This document shows positions 45,111-56,846 of a stretch of 64,000 nt of DNA, piece after piece. The notes beneath the pieces are model-generated. The model saw only the letters and a list, made by a program, of their open reading frames with translations, ran no database searches and was not told where the DNA came from. The stretch is from Thermomonas carbonis (GTDB taxonomy: Bacteria; Pseudomonadota; Gammaproteobacteria; Xanthomonadales; Xanthomonadaceae). The position numbers were made by a program, and so were the translations under genes. The first letter of the stretch is position 1, and every line of letters starts with the position of its first letter. The stretch covers positions 2,452,001 to 2,516,000 of the forward strand of contig NZ_CP060719.1 in assembly GCF_014396975.1 (NCBI RefSeq), in the 5' to 3' direction.

Positions 45111-45674
45111 TCAGCCGCGTTCAAGCGCGAATTCGACCGGGACACGCACCGTGGAGGCGACCGGCTTGCCATCCCGCAGGGCCGGCTGGAAACGCCACTG
45201 GCGCACGGCCTGCAGGGCGGAGCGATCGAACTCGCGATTGCCACTGCGGTCGTCCAGGCTCACCTCGATCGGCACGCCATTGCGATCGATGTTCGCCAGC
45301 ACCAACACGGTGCCGGTTTCGCCGGAGCGCAGTGCCGATGCCGGGTACTTCGGCAACACCTGACTCCTGGCGATCAGTGACGCATCACGGGAGCGGCTGG
45401 TCACCGGTGCCTTGACGGCCGGCTTGGCATCGCGTGCCGGTGCCGGTGCCATCGGCGATTCGTCGATCGGTACCGGCAGGGTGGCTGTGGATGCCAGCGA
45501 CGGCGCGGCATCCACCGCGTGGCTGCGATCCTGGATCGTCCACCAAGCGGCACCGGTGATCGCGAGCAAGCAGAGCAGAAGCAGCGTCTTGCGGGCGCGA
45601 GTCGGTTCTGGCTGCAGATCTTGCGGGACATCGTGCGGCAACTGCGAATCGAAACCGTTCTGGACGTTCGTCAT
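45111..45674 (-). CDS. TonB-family C-terminal domain protein
   Basis: A 187-residue inner-membrane protein with one N-terminal helix (TLLLLCLLAITGAAWWTI), a Pro/Ala linker and a TonB C-terminal domain (YPASALRSGETGTVLVLANI, then QAVRQWRFQPAL). TonB proteins pass energy to outer-membrane receptors, but this short form is common in Xanthomonads as an accessory copy. No ExbB/ExbD lies nearby. ATG 45674 precedes the helix. Confidence 0.82.
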   Translation of the reverse strand: MTNVQNGFDSQLPHDVPQDLQPEPTRARKTLLLLCLLAITGAAWWTIQDRSHAVDAAPSLASTATLPVPIDESPMAPAPARDAKPAVKAPVTSRSRDASLIARSQVLPKYPASALRSGETGTVLVLANIDRNGVPIEVSLDDRSGNREFDRSALQAVRQWRFQPALRDGKPVASTVRVPVEFALERG

Positions 45675-45822
45675 GTCGATCTCCTCGTCGTGTGGATACA
45701 CGCGACCGAGTGTCCTGATCGATTCGTTAGCAGTGCATCAATCCGCGGTGCTTGTGGCTTTCGAGAGGGAGGGGGATTCAGGGATGTCGCCGTGGCGTCC
45801 ACGTTTCGTTGCGGATGCGTGA

Positions 45823-46458
45823 TCAACCCCCGGGATTGAAGGCGATCGGCACCACCACGTCGGCCACCACCGCTTGGCCATCGCGCACGGCCGGCTGGAA
45901 GCGCCAGCGCCGCACGGCTTCCATCGCCGCGCGATCCAGGTAGCGATCGCCGCTGCTTTCCGCCACGTCCAGGCGATCGACGCTGCCATCCGTGGCCACC
46001 GTCACCTTCACTCGCACCGTGCCGCCGATATTGCGGCGGAGTGCTTCCTGCGGATAGCGCGGTGCAGGCTGGCTGATCGGCACCGGGGTGTCGCTGCCGC
46101 TGGCGACCGGCGCGGAGGGTGTGGCGGGTGCCGCCGGAGGCGGTGGCGGTGGTGGCGGTTCATCAATGATGCGCGGTTGCTCGACCGCAGGCAGCGACTT
46201 GTCCTGCGCAATGGCCGGAAGGCGCAGGCCGCTGGCATTGCCTTCATCGCTGGCGACATCCGCCGGCAACGGTGCAGGCAGGCTATCGGTGCTGCCGGTC
46301 GCGGTATCGGGATCGCCGCCCTTGAAGAAGTCGGTGTCGTTGCGCTGGTCCAGCCACAGCAGCAGGAAGAGCAGCAGGCCGACACCGAACGCGATGGCGA
46401 GAACCTTGACGGCCTGCGGCGGCAACAGCGGCTTGCGCGGAACGGCGGGATCGACCAT
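45823..46458 (-). CDS. TonB-family energy transducer
   Basis: A 211-residue protein laid out as in TonB: N-terminal helix (VLAIAFGVGLLLFLLLWL), a linker with a run of prolines near residue 105 (DEPPPPPPPPAAP) and a TonB C-terminal domain (YPQEALRRNIGGTVRVKVTV; AVRRWRFQPAV). It is similar to the neighbouring copy at 45111, so the two probably arose by duplication and then diverged. It is divergent from serS. A GTG two codons upstream is an alternative start. Confidence 0.85.
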   Translation of the reverse strand: MVDPAVPRKPLLPPQAVKVLAIAFGVGLLLFLLLWLDQRNDTDFFKGGDPDTATGSTDSLPAPLPADVASDEGNASGLRLPAIAQDKSLPAVEQPRIIDEPPPPPPPPAAPATPSAPVASGSDTPVPISQPAPRYPQEALRRNIGGTVRVKVTVATDGSVDRLDVAESSGDRYLDRAAMEAVRRWRFQPAVRDGQAVVADVVVPIAFNPGG

Positions 46459-46520
46459 GCCCACATTCTGGCACAGGGCGTCTGCGTGCCAGCGCCAATG
46501 CGGCCCGGCTCGGGCGATAA

Positions 46521-47831
<1,311 letters not shown>

Positions 47832-47852
47832 TGCGCATGCATGAGATGACCC

Positions 47853-48857
47853 ATGCGCTCACCAGATGAGGCGGTGCACTCTGCCAGGGCGGTTGAGCTC
47901 GACGGAGTTCGGTTCGTCCTGATCATCCTTGTGGTGTTTGGCCACCTGCTGGAGCAGGTGATGTCAGGCCCGGCAGACCTGATCTACAGGTTTATTTACC
48001 TGTTCCACATGCCCGCGTTCATCTTCCTGTCGGGGATGGTGTCGCGCACCACGCTGGATGTGGCTTATGCGCGCCGACTTCTCCTCGGGATCGTCGGGGT
48101 TTACCTCCTGCACCAGTTCCTGCTGCAGGGGATGGATGCGCTGTTGTTCAAGCATCCCTTCACCTTTCGTCCGAACATTCCGTACTGGGCGCTCTGGTAC
48201 CTGATGAGTCTGTTGTGGTGGCGGACGATGCTCCCCTTCCTGTTGGCGACGGGACGCCCGGTTCTGGTCGCGTGCGCGATCGCGCTGCTGGCGGGATTCA
48301 TGCCCTTTATCGGCTACGAATGGTCGCTCTCGCGCACGCTGGTGTTCCTGCCGTTCTTCGTCGCGGGTCAGCAGTGGGGAGCTAGGCAAGGCAACCGATT
48401 GCCCGCTGTCAGCCCCTTGGTCGGATTCGCAGTACTCGCCCTGCTGGCGTCTGCTGCGTGGATGACACGTGATTTCAGTCTCAAGTGGTACTACGGAAGC
48501 GTTGGCTATTCCGAATGGCGCGTGGGAGCGTTTCAGGGACTCGGCTACCGCATGTTGTATCTGCTGCTGGCCGCAATGGGCGTATTTGGCGTGCTGGCGG
48601 CTTGCGCCAGATTCAAAGGGCGGATCTTTCGTCTCGGCAAATACAGCATCGGTGCCTTCATTCTCCATCTGTACCTGGTGAAAGTCGCCGTCGCATTCGG
48701 GTGGTTTGGTTGGCTGTGGCGATTGAGCGAACCGACCCGGCTCCCGTTGCTGTTCGCAACTTCGATCGCCATCGTGATCACCTGCAGTCTCCTGGCCCGC
48801 ATGGCACCTTGGCTGTTCGATTTGAGGCGTTGGTTCAGGAATGTCGAAACAGCGTGA
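47853..48857 (+). CDS. Acyltransferase 3-like membrane protein
   Basis: A 334-residue protein with about ten membrane helices. The start (VELDGVRFVLIILVVFGHLL) and HMPAFIFLSGMV match the acyltransferase 3/fucose O-acetylase-like family, which modifies sugars or other surface groups with acyl chains. ATG 47853 is 21 nt after serS, so it may be read through from serS. The acceptor is unknown, and it is not near the polysaccharide genes. Confidence 0.8.
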   Translation: MRSPDEAVHSARAVELDGVRFVLIILVVFGHLLEQVMSGPADLIYRFIYLFHMPAFIFLSGMVSRTTLDVAYARRLLLGIVGVYLLHQFLLQGMDALLFKHPFTFRPNIPYWALWYLMSLLWWRTMLPFLLATGRPVLVACAIALLAGFMPFIGYEWSLSRTLVFLPFFVAGQQWGARQGNRLPAVSPLVGFAVLALLASAAWMTRDFSLKWYYGSVGYSEWRVGAFQGLGYRMLYLLLAAMGVFGVLAACARFKGRIFRLGKYSIGAFILHLYLVKVAVAFGWFGWLWRLSEPTRLPLLFATSIAIVITCSLLARMAPWLFDLRRWFRNVETA

Positions 48858-48988
48858 GCCTTCAGGTTTATTCTTGGCTTGCGCCACATCCCCGTGCTGG
48901 GTGTGTTCCAGCGCACGTATGGCGCAAGCACAGGCGGATATGTCCGCCATATCAACTCTGGATCCGATCTTGGACAATATGGACTGAC

Positions 48989-51046
48989 ATGAAGCGAACC
49001 ACATGTGGCTTTCTGTGCGCGGGCGTGTTGCTGATGACGAATGCGCAAGCAGCGAGCTTCGGTCAGCCCAAGCGGGTGTCCTTGCAGATGAGTGTGGTAT
49101 CGAACGTCGCCATCGGCGACGCCAACGGCGATGGTCGTGCCGACTTGGCAGTCACCGAATCCGCCCGGTATCCGGCACCGCACTCCCTTGTCATCTACCA
49201 CCAGGGCGGCGATGGCTCGCTTGGTGCTCCCCAGCGCATTCCCTTGTTCCCCGATGGCAACGGGATCAATTCATTGAAATTCGTGGATCTCGACAAGGAT
49301 GGACGCCAGGACGTCGTGATCGGCACCGACCATGGCGTCGCGGCGATCCGGCTGGGTCAGCAGGGTACCCCCCAAGCCATACGGTACCAGCTTGTGTCCG
49401 CAGGCTGCCGCTTCATGGCGCAAGGCCCTTCGGACATCAATCAGGACGGGAACCAGGACATCGTCTGTCATGGCGAGAATGAATGGCCGAACCAGTTGAG
49501 CGTTTATTTCGGTGATGGCATGGGCGGATTTTCTTCCGCCAAGGGGTTCGTGACCGAGGCGGGATCTGGAGCCGGTTTTCGCGGCCTGCATGTGGGGGAC
49601 TTGACTGGCGACAACCGCCCCGATGTCGTGATCACTGCCGGAACCTCTGCACGGTTCTTTGTCTTCCCGAATGATGGTGCCGGCGGGCTACAGGCTGCAG
49701 TCGCCTATTCCCATCCAGTTGGGCCGTCTGGTGCGTATCCGACGACCGTGCTGGTAGCAGATATCGACGGCGACGGTCGGAATGAGGCAATTACCGCCGA
49801 TAGCGAGGAAGCGCCGTACGCGAGACTCAATATCTATCGACGGGGTATGGCTGGCGCATTGGAACTGTCCCGGCAGATCCCAGTGCACTCCAGTACCACG
49901 GCGCTACTTTGGGGAACGTCGGGGGCGATGGTGACAACGACTTGGTGCTTGGGCATTGGGGATTCGCTTCGGCAAGTGTGTTAGGCGATGGTGATGGGGG
50001 AATCGAAACGCAGGAGCGTTACGAGCTGCCCGGATTCGGCAACGATGTCGCCTATACCCTCAAGCAAGGCCACGCCAATGCACTCGCCCTCGGCGACCTG
50101 AATGGCGACGGGTGCGCTGACCTGGCCGCGGCCACATTCTCCGGCGTGACGATCCTGCATGGCTGCAAGCCGAAACATCGATCCTTGCCTTTGGTGGATT
50201 TCGATGGCGATGGCGTGACCGACCTTTACTGGCGCCACAAAACCAATGGATTAGCCTGGATCTGGTTATGGGGGACTCGAATGCGGCCTGCGTCAATCCC
50301 TGCCCGCCGTTGGTGGATCCCACCTGGAAGGCTAGCGTCGGCGATTTCGATGGTGACGGAGCCTCGGACGTCTTCTACCGAAGCACCACGGGGCAAAACT
50401 ACCTTTACCTGAAAGCCTTTTATCAACGCCCGGCGGCACCGGTGTGGGGGCTGACTGGGAGGTGGTCGGGGTGGGCGACTTCGACGGTAACGACCGTTCC
50501 GACCTGTTCTGGCGCAACAAGGGAACCGGACAGACCATCATCTGGAAAAACGGTGAATACGCCGGGCTGGTGTGGGAGATGACGGTCACCGATCTGAACT
50601 GGCAGGTTGTGACCGTGGGCGATTTCAATGGTGACGGCAAGGATGACGTGTTCTGGAAGCACGCCGTCAGCGGGCGCAACATCATCTGGTGGGCCGGCAC
50701 GGGCGCGCAATTGCAGGAGGTCACTCGTGTGGTGAACACTCAGTGGCGCGTATTCGGCTCCGGTGACGTTAATGGCGACGGCAAGGACGACGTGGTCTGG
50801 CGCAACATCGGCACGGGCGATGGCATCATCTGGCACTCGGGCAACTACTTCACCCAAGTGTCGATGACGAACGTCGCCAGCCCCGATTGGCGGATCAAGT
50901 TCGTCGGAGATTTCAATGGCGATGGCATAGGCGACATCTTCTGGAGGAATGAGGGCACCGGTGCCAATATCGTGTGGCCGAACGGGCAGTACAGCCAGCT
51001 GAAATATCTGAGTAGCCTGGACACCAATGCTTACTTTGTGCACTGA
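48989..51046 (+). CDS. Secreted FG-GAP/VCBS repeat protein, three frameshifts as read
   Basis: Reads as a signal peptide (CGFLCAGVLLMTNAQA, cleavage after residue 21 or so) and about ten repeats with Asp-rich calcium-binding loops: GDANGDGRADLAV, VDLDKDGRQDVVIG, GDLNGDGCADLA, GDFNGDGKDDVFW. The frame is lost three times, at the G runs 49911-49914, 50270-50274 and 50446-50450. One extra G at each joins the parts into about 686 residues. The first half has FG-GAP repeats as in integrin-like propellers, and the second half has W-rich VCBS-type units. Likely an extracellular or surface protein folding as a beta-propeller in calcium; function unknown. Confidence 0.75.
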
Positions 51047-51088
51047 AAGCACGTTCCAGGAACTCTCTAAAGCTTTGTAACCATGAAA

Positions 51089-51113
51089 AACGGGCCCGCA
51101 TTGCGGGCCCGTT
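51089..51113. terminator. Bidirectional hairpin terminator
   Basis: An 11-bp perfect stem (51089-51099 with 51103-51113) around a 3-nt loop, with AAAAA before and TTGCGTT after. It is placed between the convergent repeat-protein gene and azoR. Confidence 0.8.
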
Positions 51114-51155
51114 GCGTTCCGGGTAGGGGAGGGGGAACGCGAAACTGATGTGGCG

Positions 51156-51737
51156 TCATGCTGCCAGCGGCAGCTCAACATCGATGCGTGCACGTGCGGC
51201 CGAGAGCGACGTCACCCGCTGCTCCGGCGAGACCGACAGGCCTTCGGCGCTGACGAATTCGACATCGTCGATGCCGAGGAACGCGAAGACCTGGCGCAGG
51301 TAGGGTTCAACGAAGTTGCGGCCACTTTCGATCGGATGCAGCCCGCCATACGTCGCGGCCACGATTATCTGCTTGCCGCCGGCCAAGCCTTGGGGACCCT
51401 GAGCGGTGTAGCGGAAGGTCTTGCCGGCCACCGCGACTCGGTCGATCCAGGCCTTCAGCTGACTGGGAATGCCGAAGTTGTACATTGGCGCGCCGACCAC
51501 GATCACGTCGGCGGACAGGAATTCGTCCATCACCGCGGCTGAGGTAGCGGCCTCGTCGGCATCGGCCAGCGCCAGCGATCCGCCGCTGAGGTGCGGCAGC
51601 GGATTGGCGGCGAGGTCGCGATACGTGACCTCCAGCCCGCGCACGTCGCGCAGCCAGCGGGTGACGATTGCCGCGCTCAATTCGCGGCTGGCCGAATGCT
51701 GGCCAAGGATGCTCGAGTCGAGATGCAGGAGTTTCAT
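51156..51737 (-). CDS. azoR: FMN-dependent NADH-azoreductase
   Basis: A 193-residue flavodoxin-like quinone/azo reductase. Seen: KLLHLDSSILGQHSASRELS (phosphate-binding loop), APMYNFGIPSQLKAWIDRV and FRYTAQGPQGLAGGKQ, all typical of AzoR. It reduces quinones and azo compounds with NADH by two electrons, a detoxification role. It is divergent from a LysR gene across 114 nt, the classical arrangement for LysR control. Confidence 0.92.
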   Translation of the reverse strand: MKLLHLDSSILGQHSASRELSAAIVTRWLRDVRGLEVTYRDLAANPLPHLSGGSLALADADEAATSAAVMDEFLSADVIVVGAPMYNFGIPSQLKAWIDRVAVAGKTFRYTAQGPQGLAGGKQIIVAATYGGLHPIESGRNFVEPYLRQVFAFLGIDDVEFVSAEGLSVSPEQRVTSLSAARARIDVELPLAA

Positions 51738-51851
51738 GGAAGTGCCCCGTTGCTGGCGGCCGTGCCGCGTTGGAGTGCATCCTCCTCCGTTGCATATTCG
51801 GGATAAAGCGGGTTCAATACCACGATACGTTCCATAAGCGGAATTATCGCC

Positions 51852-52841
51852 ATGCAAGACCTCAACGATCTTTACTACTTCGCCGCGGTGGTGGATCACG
51901 GCGGTTTCGCCGCCGCGGAACGCGCGCTCGGCATCCCGAAGTCGCGTCTGAGCCGGCGCATCAGCGCGCTGGAAACCGAATTGGGCGTGCGCCTGCTGCA
52001 ACGCTCCACGCGGCGGTTCGCGGTGACCGATGTCGGTACCAGCGTGCATCGCCACGCGCAGTCGATGCTGGCCGAGGCGCAGGCCGCGCGCGAGGCAGTG
52101 GATCGCCTCAGCGCGGAGCCGCGCGGCACCATCCGGGTCAGCGTGCCGGTGTCGATGGCACAGCAGCAGTTCCCGAAACTGCTGCCGGATTTCATGGCGC
52201 TGTACCCGAAGGTGCGCGTGCAGCTGATCGTTGGCAACCGCAGGGTAGACGTGATCAACGAGGGGGTCGATGTCGCCCTGCGTGTGCGCGCGAAGCTGGA
52301 CGACGACGGCAGCCTTGTGATGCGCAGTTTCGGCCAGATCCAGGAATTGCTGGTGGCCAGCCCGAAATATCTCGATCGCGCCGGTCGCCCGACGTCGCCG
52401 GAGCAGCTCGCCGAGCACGTCACTCTCAGCATCAGCGAGGACGAAGCCCGACAGCGTTGGGAACTGCACGGCCCGGATGGCGAAGTGCGCCGCATCGACC
52501 TGCAGCCGCGCATCACCGGCTTCGATTTCCCGATGATGCAGGCGATGGCGGAGGGCGGCATCGGCATCACCCTGCTGCCGGAAACCGTATGTGCCGATGC
52601 GGTGCGCCGCGGCGACCTGGAAGTGGTGTTGCCCGATTGGCGCCTGCCGCAGGGCATCGCCCACGCTGTGTTCGCGTCCCGCCGCGGATTGCTGCCGGCG
52701 GTGCGGGTGTTCATCGACTTCCTGGCCGAGCGCCTGCCCGAGCTGCTCGAAGCCGCGCGCCTGGAATGCAGCGACCCGGCCTGCCTGAAAGCCAAGGCAA
52801 ATGCCAAGGCGGGCTCGAAGCAGGTCCCGAAACAGCTCTGA
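51852..52841 (+). CDS. LysR-family transcriptional regulator
   Basis: A 329-residue LysR regulator. The N-terminal winged helix-turn-helix is DLNDLYYFAAVVDHGGFAAA, then ALGIPKSRLSRRISALETEL. The C-terminal part is a periplasmic-binding-protein-like effector domain. It probably controls the divergent azoR. The tail after about residue 305 (KANAKAGSKQ) is Lys/Ala-rich. I could not find a convincing T-N11-A operator in the intergenic gap. Confidence 0.9.
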   Translation: MQDLNDLYYFAAVVDHGGFAAAERALGIPKSRLSRRISALETELGVRLLQRSTRRFAVTDVGTSVHRHAQSMLAEAQAAREAVDRLSAEPRGTIRVSVPVSMAQQQFPKLLPDFMALYPKVRVQLIVGNRRVDVINEGVDVALRVRAKLDDDGSLVMRSFGQIQELLVASPKYLDRAGRPTSPEQLAEHVTLSISEDEARQRWELHGPDGEVRRIDLQPRITGFDFPMMQAMAEGGIGITLLPETVCADAVRRGDLEVVLPDWRLPQGIAHAVFASRRGLLPAVRVFIDFLAERLPELLEAARLECSDPACLKAKANAKAGSKQVPKQL

Positions 52842-52861
52842 CGTGCGAAAATGCGCGCTAC

Positions 52862-52951
52862 GGAAGTGTGGCCGAGTGGTTTAAGGCAGCGGTCTTGAAA
52901 ACCGCCGATGGGTAAAACCATCCGTGAGTTCGAATCTCACCGCTTCCGCCA
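52862..52951 (+). tRNA. tRNA-Ser (UGA)
   Basis: A 90-nt tRNA with a 7-bp acceptor (GGAAGTG with CGCTTCC), G discriminator and encoded CCA at 52949-52951. The anticodon stem GCGGT/ACCGC encloses CTTGAAA, so the anticodon is TGA (52896-52898). A long variable arm and GTTCGAATC T-loop fit serine tRNA. Confidence 0.96.
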
Positions 52952-53069
52952 TCTTCCTTCTGACGCGTTGGTACCGGGTAGGACTTTTCCTACTTGCCGT
53001 CGCGGCATACCCTGCTGGGATGGGACCAGTTGGTTCGGTAGCGTGTCCCCATCGAATCGGGGAGCTGCC

Positions 53070-53723
53070 ATGAGCATCAAGGTTTTCATCGTCGACGACC
53101 ACGCGCTGGTGCGCACTGGCTTTCGCCTGATCCTGAGTCGCGAAGTCGATATCGAAGTGCTCGGTGAAGCCGAAAGCGGCGAGGACGCATTGCCGCAGAT
53201 CCGCAAGCTCAAGCCCGACGTGGTCCTGTGCGACCTCAACCTTCCGGGTATTAGCGGACTGGAAGTCACCGAGCGGATCGTGCGCGGAGACTACGCCAGC
53301 AAAGTGATCGTGGTGTCGGTGCTGGAGGACGGGCCGATGCCGCGCCGCTTGCTAGAGGCGGGCGCGTGCGGCTACATCGGCAAGGCCTGCGATGCGGCCG
53401 AGTTGTTGCGTGCGGTGCGTGACGTATCACGCGGCAAGAAATACCTGGCCAGCGCGATCGCGCAGGGTATCGCGTTGTCCGGGATGAGCCGGGATGCGGC
53501 GTCGCCGTTCGACATGCTGACCCCGCGCGAGATGGAAGTCGCCCTGCTGCTCAATCAGGGCATGCGCCAGGAAGCCATCGCCAAGCGGCTCAGCTTGAGT
53601 GCGAAGACCATCAATACCCACAAGTCCCGCCTGTTCGACAAGCTCGGCATCCGCGACAGCATTGCACTGGCGCGGTTGGTCAGTCAGTACGGTCTGGTCG
53701 ATCCGGCGCACGCCGTGCATTGA
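53070..53723 (+). CDS. LuxR-type response regulator (GacA/UvrY-like)
   Basis: A 217-residue response regulator. The receiver domain has VFIVDDHALVRTGFRLIL, the phospho-Asp in VLCDLNLPGISG and a Lys in YIGKACDA. The C-terminal NarL/LuxR helix-turn-helix is LTPREMEVALLLNQGMRQEA, followed by KTINTHKSRLFDKLGI. The overall pattern and the ending SQYGLV match GacA/UvrY, which switch on small RNAs that sequester CsrA/RsmA. ATG 53070 follows GGGGAGCTG. It lies after tRNA-Ser and before rne. Confidence 0.85.
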   Translation: MSIKVFIVDDHALVRTGFRLILSREVDIEVLGEAESGEDALPQIRKLKPDVVLCDLNLPGISGLEVTERIVRGDYASKVIVVSVLEDGPMPRRLLEAGACGYIGKACDAAELLRAVRDVSRGKKYLASAIAQGIALSGMSRDAASPFDMLTPREMEVALLLNQGMRQEAIAKRLSLSAKTINTHKSRLFDKLGIRDSIALARLVSQYGLVDPAHAVH

Positions 53724-53747
53724 CGGCGCGCGCTGGATCCCGCAGCG

Positions 53748-56700
53748 TCACCCGCCGCGGTTGGCCTCGGCAGCGGCGCCGTCCTGCGCCTGCGGCGCGC
53801 TGACGGGCTCATGGCGTGCGGTCTGGAACAGACCGCGCAGCTGCTCTGCACGACGTGCCGCTTCGTCGTCGACTGAGGCGGTGTCGGCTGCCGCGGCTGC
53901 GGGCTCGGCGGCGACGGCTTCGATCGCAGGCTGGACGCTCGCCACTTCGGCGAGTGCGGGCTCGACAGCGACAGGCGCTTCCATCGCCGGGATCGCAATT
54001 TCGACTTGGGTCGGCTCGCTTGCCGCGGGCTCGACTTCCACGGCAGCGGTCGCGGTCGTGTCGTCGACCGGCGGAACGGCTTCGATCACCGTGTCCACGA
54101 CGGTCTCGCTCACCGTGATGAGCGGCGCGGCCCTGCTGGTAGCGGTATCGAACGTGGCGCTTTCGACGATCACCGCTTCTGCGTCCGACTGGATCGATGC
54201 GGGCTGATCGGCGACGAGCGACTCGATCCCTGCCTTGGCTTCGACGATCGGCTCAGCACGCGATTCTGCGGCGACGGCAGATGCCGCGACCGCTTCCACG
54301 AGCACGGGTGCAGCGGCCATGGCAGCGACGGCGGCAACGGCGGGCGAGGGAACGCGGGTTGTTTCATCCGCGGCGACGCTGTTTTGCGGCGCAGCCGGCG
54401 CGATGTCGTCGAAATCAAACTCGGGTTGCCCGCTGTCGACGCCCAATGCCTCGTCGGCACCGCCGTCCTGGTCGAGCGAGCCGTCATCGGCCACGCCACC
54501 GGCTTCACCGGCACCACGACGACGACGACGACCGCCGCGACGGCCACGACGCCGTTTGCCGCCCGCTTCGCCGTTGGCATCGTCGGAGGCATTGGCTTCG
54601 TCCTGCGATTCGATGCCGGCGGCGGTGGTCAGGCCGGTCTCGTCCTGCGCTGCCACGATCGGTGCTGCCGCACTCGCCGCGGCGACAGCGACGGGCGACG
54701 CCACGATCTCGATGTCGGCCTCGGCAACGACTGGCTTCGGCGCCTGTTGCCTGTCCTGCCTGGGCGCTTGCGGCTGCTTGTCGCCCTGTGGCTTCTGCTG
54801 CTGCGGTTGCTTCGGCTGCTTGTCCTGCTGCGGCTGGGACTGCTTATCCTGCTTCGGCTGCTGTTGCTGCTTGTCGTTGCGTGGCTTTTGCTGTTGTGGC
54901 TGCTGCGGCTGCTTCTGTTCGCCTTGCGGCTTGTTGCCACGTGCCTCGCCCTGCGCATTGCGACGGCCTTCATCGCGATTGCCGCGTTCGTCGCGACGTG
55001 AATCGCGGTTGCCGCGGCCGTCACGGTCGTTGCGGCCGCGGTTGCCGCGCTCTTCGCGACGACCGCCGGGTTGCTCGACCTTGGCCGGCTCCGGGGTGGC
55101 CGGCGCACCGACGAACAGGCCACGCAGCCAGCCGATGACGCCGCCGCTGGCCTGGACTTGCTGCGGCGCGGGAACCTGCGCGACCGGCACCGGGGCCGGC
55201 TGCGCGGCTTCCGCCGGCATTGGGCGCGGTTCGCGCAGCGGTGCCGGCTGGGCCGGCTTGACGTTGGTCACCGCCGGCGCAGCCGGGATGTTCAGCTGCG
55301 CCTTGCTCAACGCGATGGTGGCGAGCTTGCGCGGCGTGCCGCGCTGGTAGCTGGGCTTGGCGGTTTCCTCGCCCATCTCGTTTTCGCGGATGCGCGTGAC
55401 TTCGTAGTGCGGTGTGTGCAGTTGCTCGTCGGCGACGATCACGATCGGCGCGTCGTGGCGGGCCTCGATTTCGCGCAGCGCGCTGCGCTTCTCGTTGAGC
55501 AGGAAATTGGCGATTTCCACCGGCACCTGCACCAGCACCTGGCCGGTGTTGTCCTTCATCGCGTGCTCCTCGGCGACGCGGATGATCGACAGCGCCAGCG
55601 ATTCCACGCTGCGCATGCGGCCGTGGCCTTCGCAGGTGGGGCAGACGATCTGGCTGGCTTCGCCCAGGCTGTTGCGCAGGCGCTGGCGGCTCATCTCGAG
55701 CAGGCCGAAGCGCGAGATGCGGCCGATCTGCACGCGCGCGCGGTCGTACTTGAGCGCGTTCTGCAGCTTGTTCTCGACGTCGCGCTGGTGCTTGTTGCTG
55801 GACATGTCGATGAAGTCGATCACCACCAGCCCGCCAAGGTCCCGCAGGCGCAACTGGCGGGCCACTTCCTCGGCCGCCTCCAGGTTGGTGTTGAACGCGG
55901 TTTCCTCGATGTCGCCGCCCTTGGTGGCGCGCGCCGAGTTGACGTCGATCGCGGTCAAGGCCTCCGTCTGGTCGATCACCAGCGCGCCGCCGGACGGCAG
56001 GCGGATGGTGCGCTCGTAGGCGTTCTCGATCTGCGACTCGATCTGGAAGCGATTGAACAGCGGGGTGTCGTCGGTGTAGTGCTTCAGCTTGCGCTTGTTG
56101 TGCGGCATCACCTGTTCGACGAAGTCCAGCGCCTCCGCGTACATCTCCGGGGTGTCGACCAGGATCTCCCCCACGTCGGAGCGCATGTAGTCGCGCAGGG
56201 CGCGCACGATCAGGCGCGACTCCTGGTAGATCAGGAACGGCGACGGCTTGCTCAGCGCGGCGTCGGCGATCGCGCGCCAGATGCTCAGCAGGTAGTCGAG
56301 GTCCCACTGCAGTTCTTCGGCATCGCGACCCACGCCGGCGGTGCGGATGATCACGCCCATGTCGTCGGGGATCGCCAGCGCGTCCATCGCCTTCTTCAGC
56401 TCGGCGCGGTCGTCGCCCTCGATCCGGCGCGACACGCCACCGGCGGTCGGTGAATTCGGCATCAGCACCATGTAGCGGCCGGCCAGCGAGATGAACGTGG
56501 TCAGGGCAGCGCCCTTGTTGCCGCGCTCGTCCTTGTCGACCTGGACCACGACTTCCTGGCCTTCGCGCAGCAGCTCGCGGATCGTGCCCTTGTTGGGGTC
56601 GACGCCGGCCTGGAAATAATCGCGGGAAATTTCCTTCATCGGCAGGAAGCCGTGGCGTTCCGCGCCGTATTCAACGAAGGCCGCCTCGAGGGACGGTTCA

Positions 56701-56846
56701 AGCCGGGTGATCCGGCCTTTGTAGATGTTGGACTTCTTGTTTTCCCTGGACGGCTGTTCGATGTCGATGTCGTACAGGTTCTGGCCGTCAACGATGGCTA
56801 CCCGCAGTTCTTCCGCCTGCGTGGCATTGATCAGCATTCGCTTCAT
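53748..56846 (-). CDS. rne: Ribonuclease E
   Basis: A 1032-residue endoribonuclease, core of the RNA degradosome. Residues 1-about 520 are catalytic: S1 domain ([18 protein letters not shown]), metal-binding Asp residues in [11 protein letters not shown] and [11 protein letters not shown], and the zinc link [10 protein letters not shown]. The C-terminal half is disordered: a Gly/Arg/Asp-rich patch, a Gln/Lys/Pro-rich stretch (about residues 640-700), an Arg-rich cluster ([15 protein letters not shown]) that would bind RNA, and an Ala/Val/Glu-rich end. ATG 56846 begins KRMLINATQ, the normal start. A long 5' leader is likely (RNase E usually controls its own mRNA). Confidence 0.96.
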   Translation of the reverse strand: MKRMLINATQAEELRVAIVDGQNLYDIDIEQPSRENKKSNIYKGRITRLEPSLEAAFVEYGAERHGFLPMKEISRDYFQAGVDPNKGTIRELLREGQEVVVQVDKDERGNKGAALTTFISLAGRYMVLMPNSPTAGGVSRRIEGDDRAELKKAMDALAIPDDMGVIIRTAGVGRDAEELQWDLDYLLSIWRAIADAALSKPSPFLIYQESRLIVRALRDYMRSDVGEILVDTPEMYAEALDFVEQVMPHNKRKLKHYTDDTPLFNRFQIESQIENAYERTIRLPSGGALVIDQTEALTAIDVNSARATKGGDIEETAFNTNLEAAEEVARQLRLRDLGGLVVIDFIDMSSNKHQRDVENKLQNALKYDRARVQIGRISRFGLLEMSRQRLRNSLGEASQIVCPTCEGHGRMRSVESLALSIIRVAEEHAMKDNTGQVLVQVPVEIANFLLNEKRSALREIEARHDAPIVIVADEQLHTPHYEVTRIRENEMGEETAKPSYQRGTPRKLATIALSKAQLNIPAAPAVTNVKPAQPAPLREPRPMPAEAAQPAPVPVAQVPAPQQVQASGGVIGWLRGLFVGAPATPEPAKVEQPGGRREERGNRGRNDRDGRGNRDSRRDERGNRDEGRRNAQGEARGNKPQGEQKQPQQPQQQKPRNDKQQQQPKQDKQSQPQQDKQPKQPQQQKPQGDKQPQAPRQDRQQAPKPVVAEADIEIVASPVAVAAASAAAPIVAAQDETGLTTAAGIESQDEANASDDANGEAGGKRRRGRRGGRRRRRGAGEAGGVADDGSLDQDGGADEALGVDSGQPEFDFDDIAPAAPQNSVAADETTRVPSPAVAAVAAMAAAPVLVEAVAASAVAAESRAEPIVEAKAGIESLVADQPASIQSDAEAVIVESATFDTATSRAAPLITVSETVVDTVIEAVPPVDDTTATAAVEVEPAASEPTQVEIAIPAMEAPVAVEPALAEVASVQPAIEAVAAEPAAAAADTASVDDEAARRAEQLRGLFQTARHEPVSAPQAQDGAAAEANRGG

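Noticed and set aside
45111..46458. A tonB-exbB-exbD operon
   Set aside because: Both proteins carry TonB domains, but neither ExbB- nor ExbD-like sequences lie next to them.
48989..51046. Several separate small repeat-protein genes
   Set aside because: The repeat pattern continues across the breaks in consecutive frames and only the first part has a signal peptide, so one gene with frame breaks is the better reading.
51738..51851. Possible LysR operator between azoR and the LysR gene
   Set aside because: Only a short CGATA...TATCG pair (51821-51825 with 51843-51847) is visible; it does not fit a convincing T-N11-A site.
55071..56453. A 460-codon plus-strand frame opposite rne
   Set aside because: It is the antisense of the conserved RNase E catalytic domain and has no family features.
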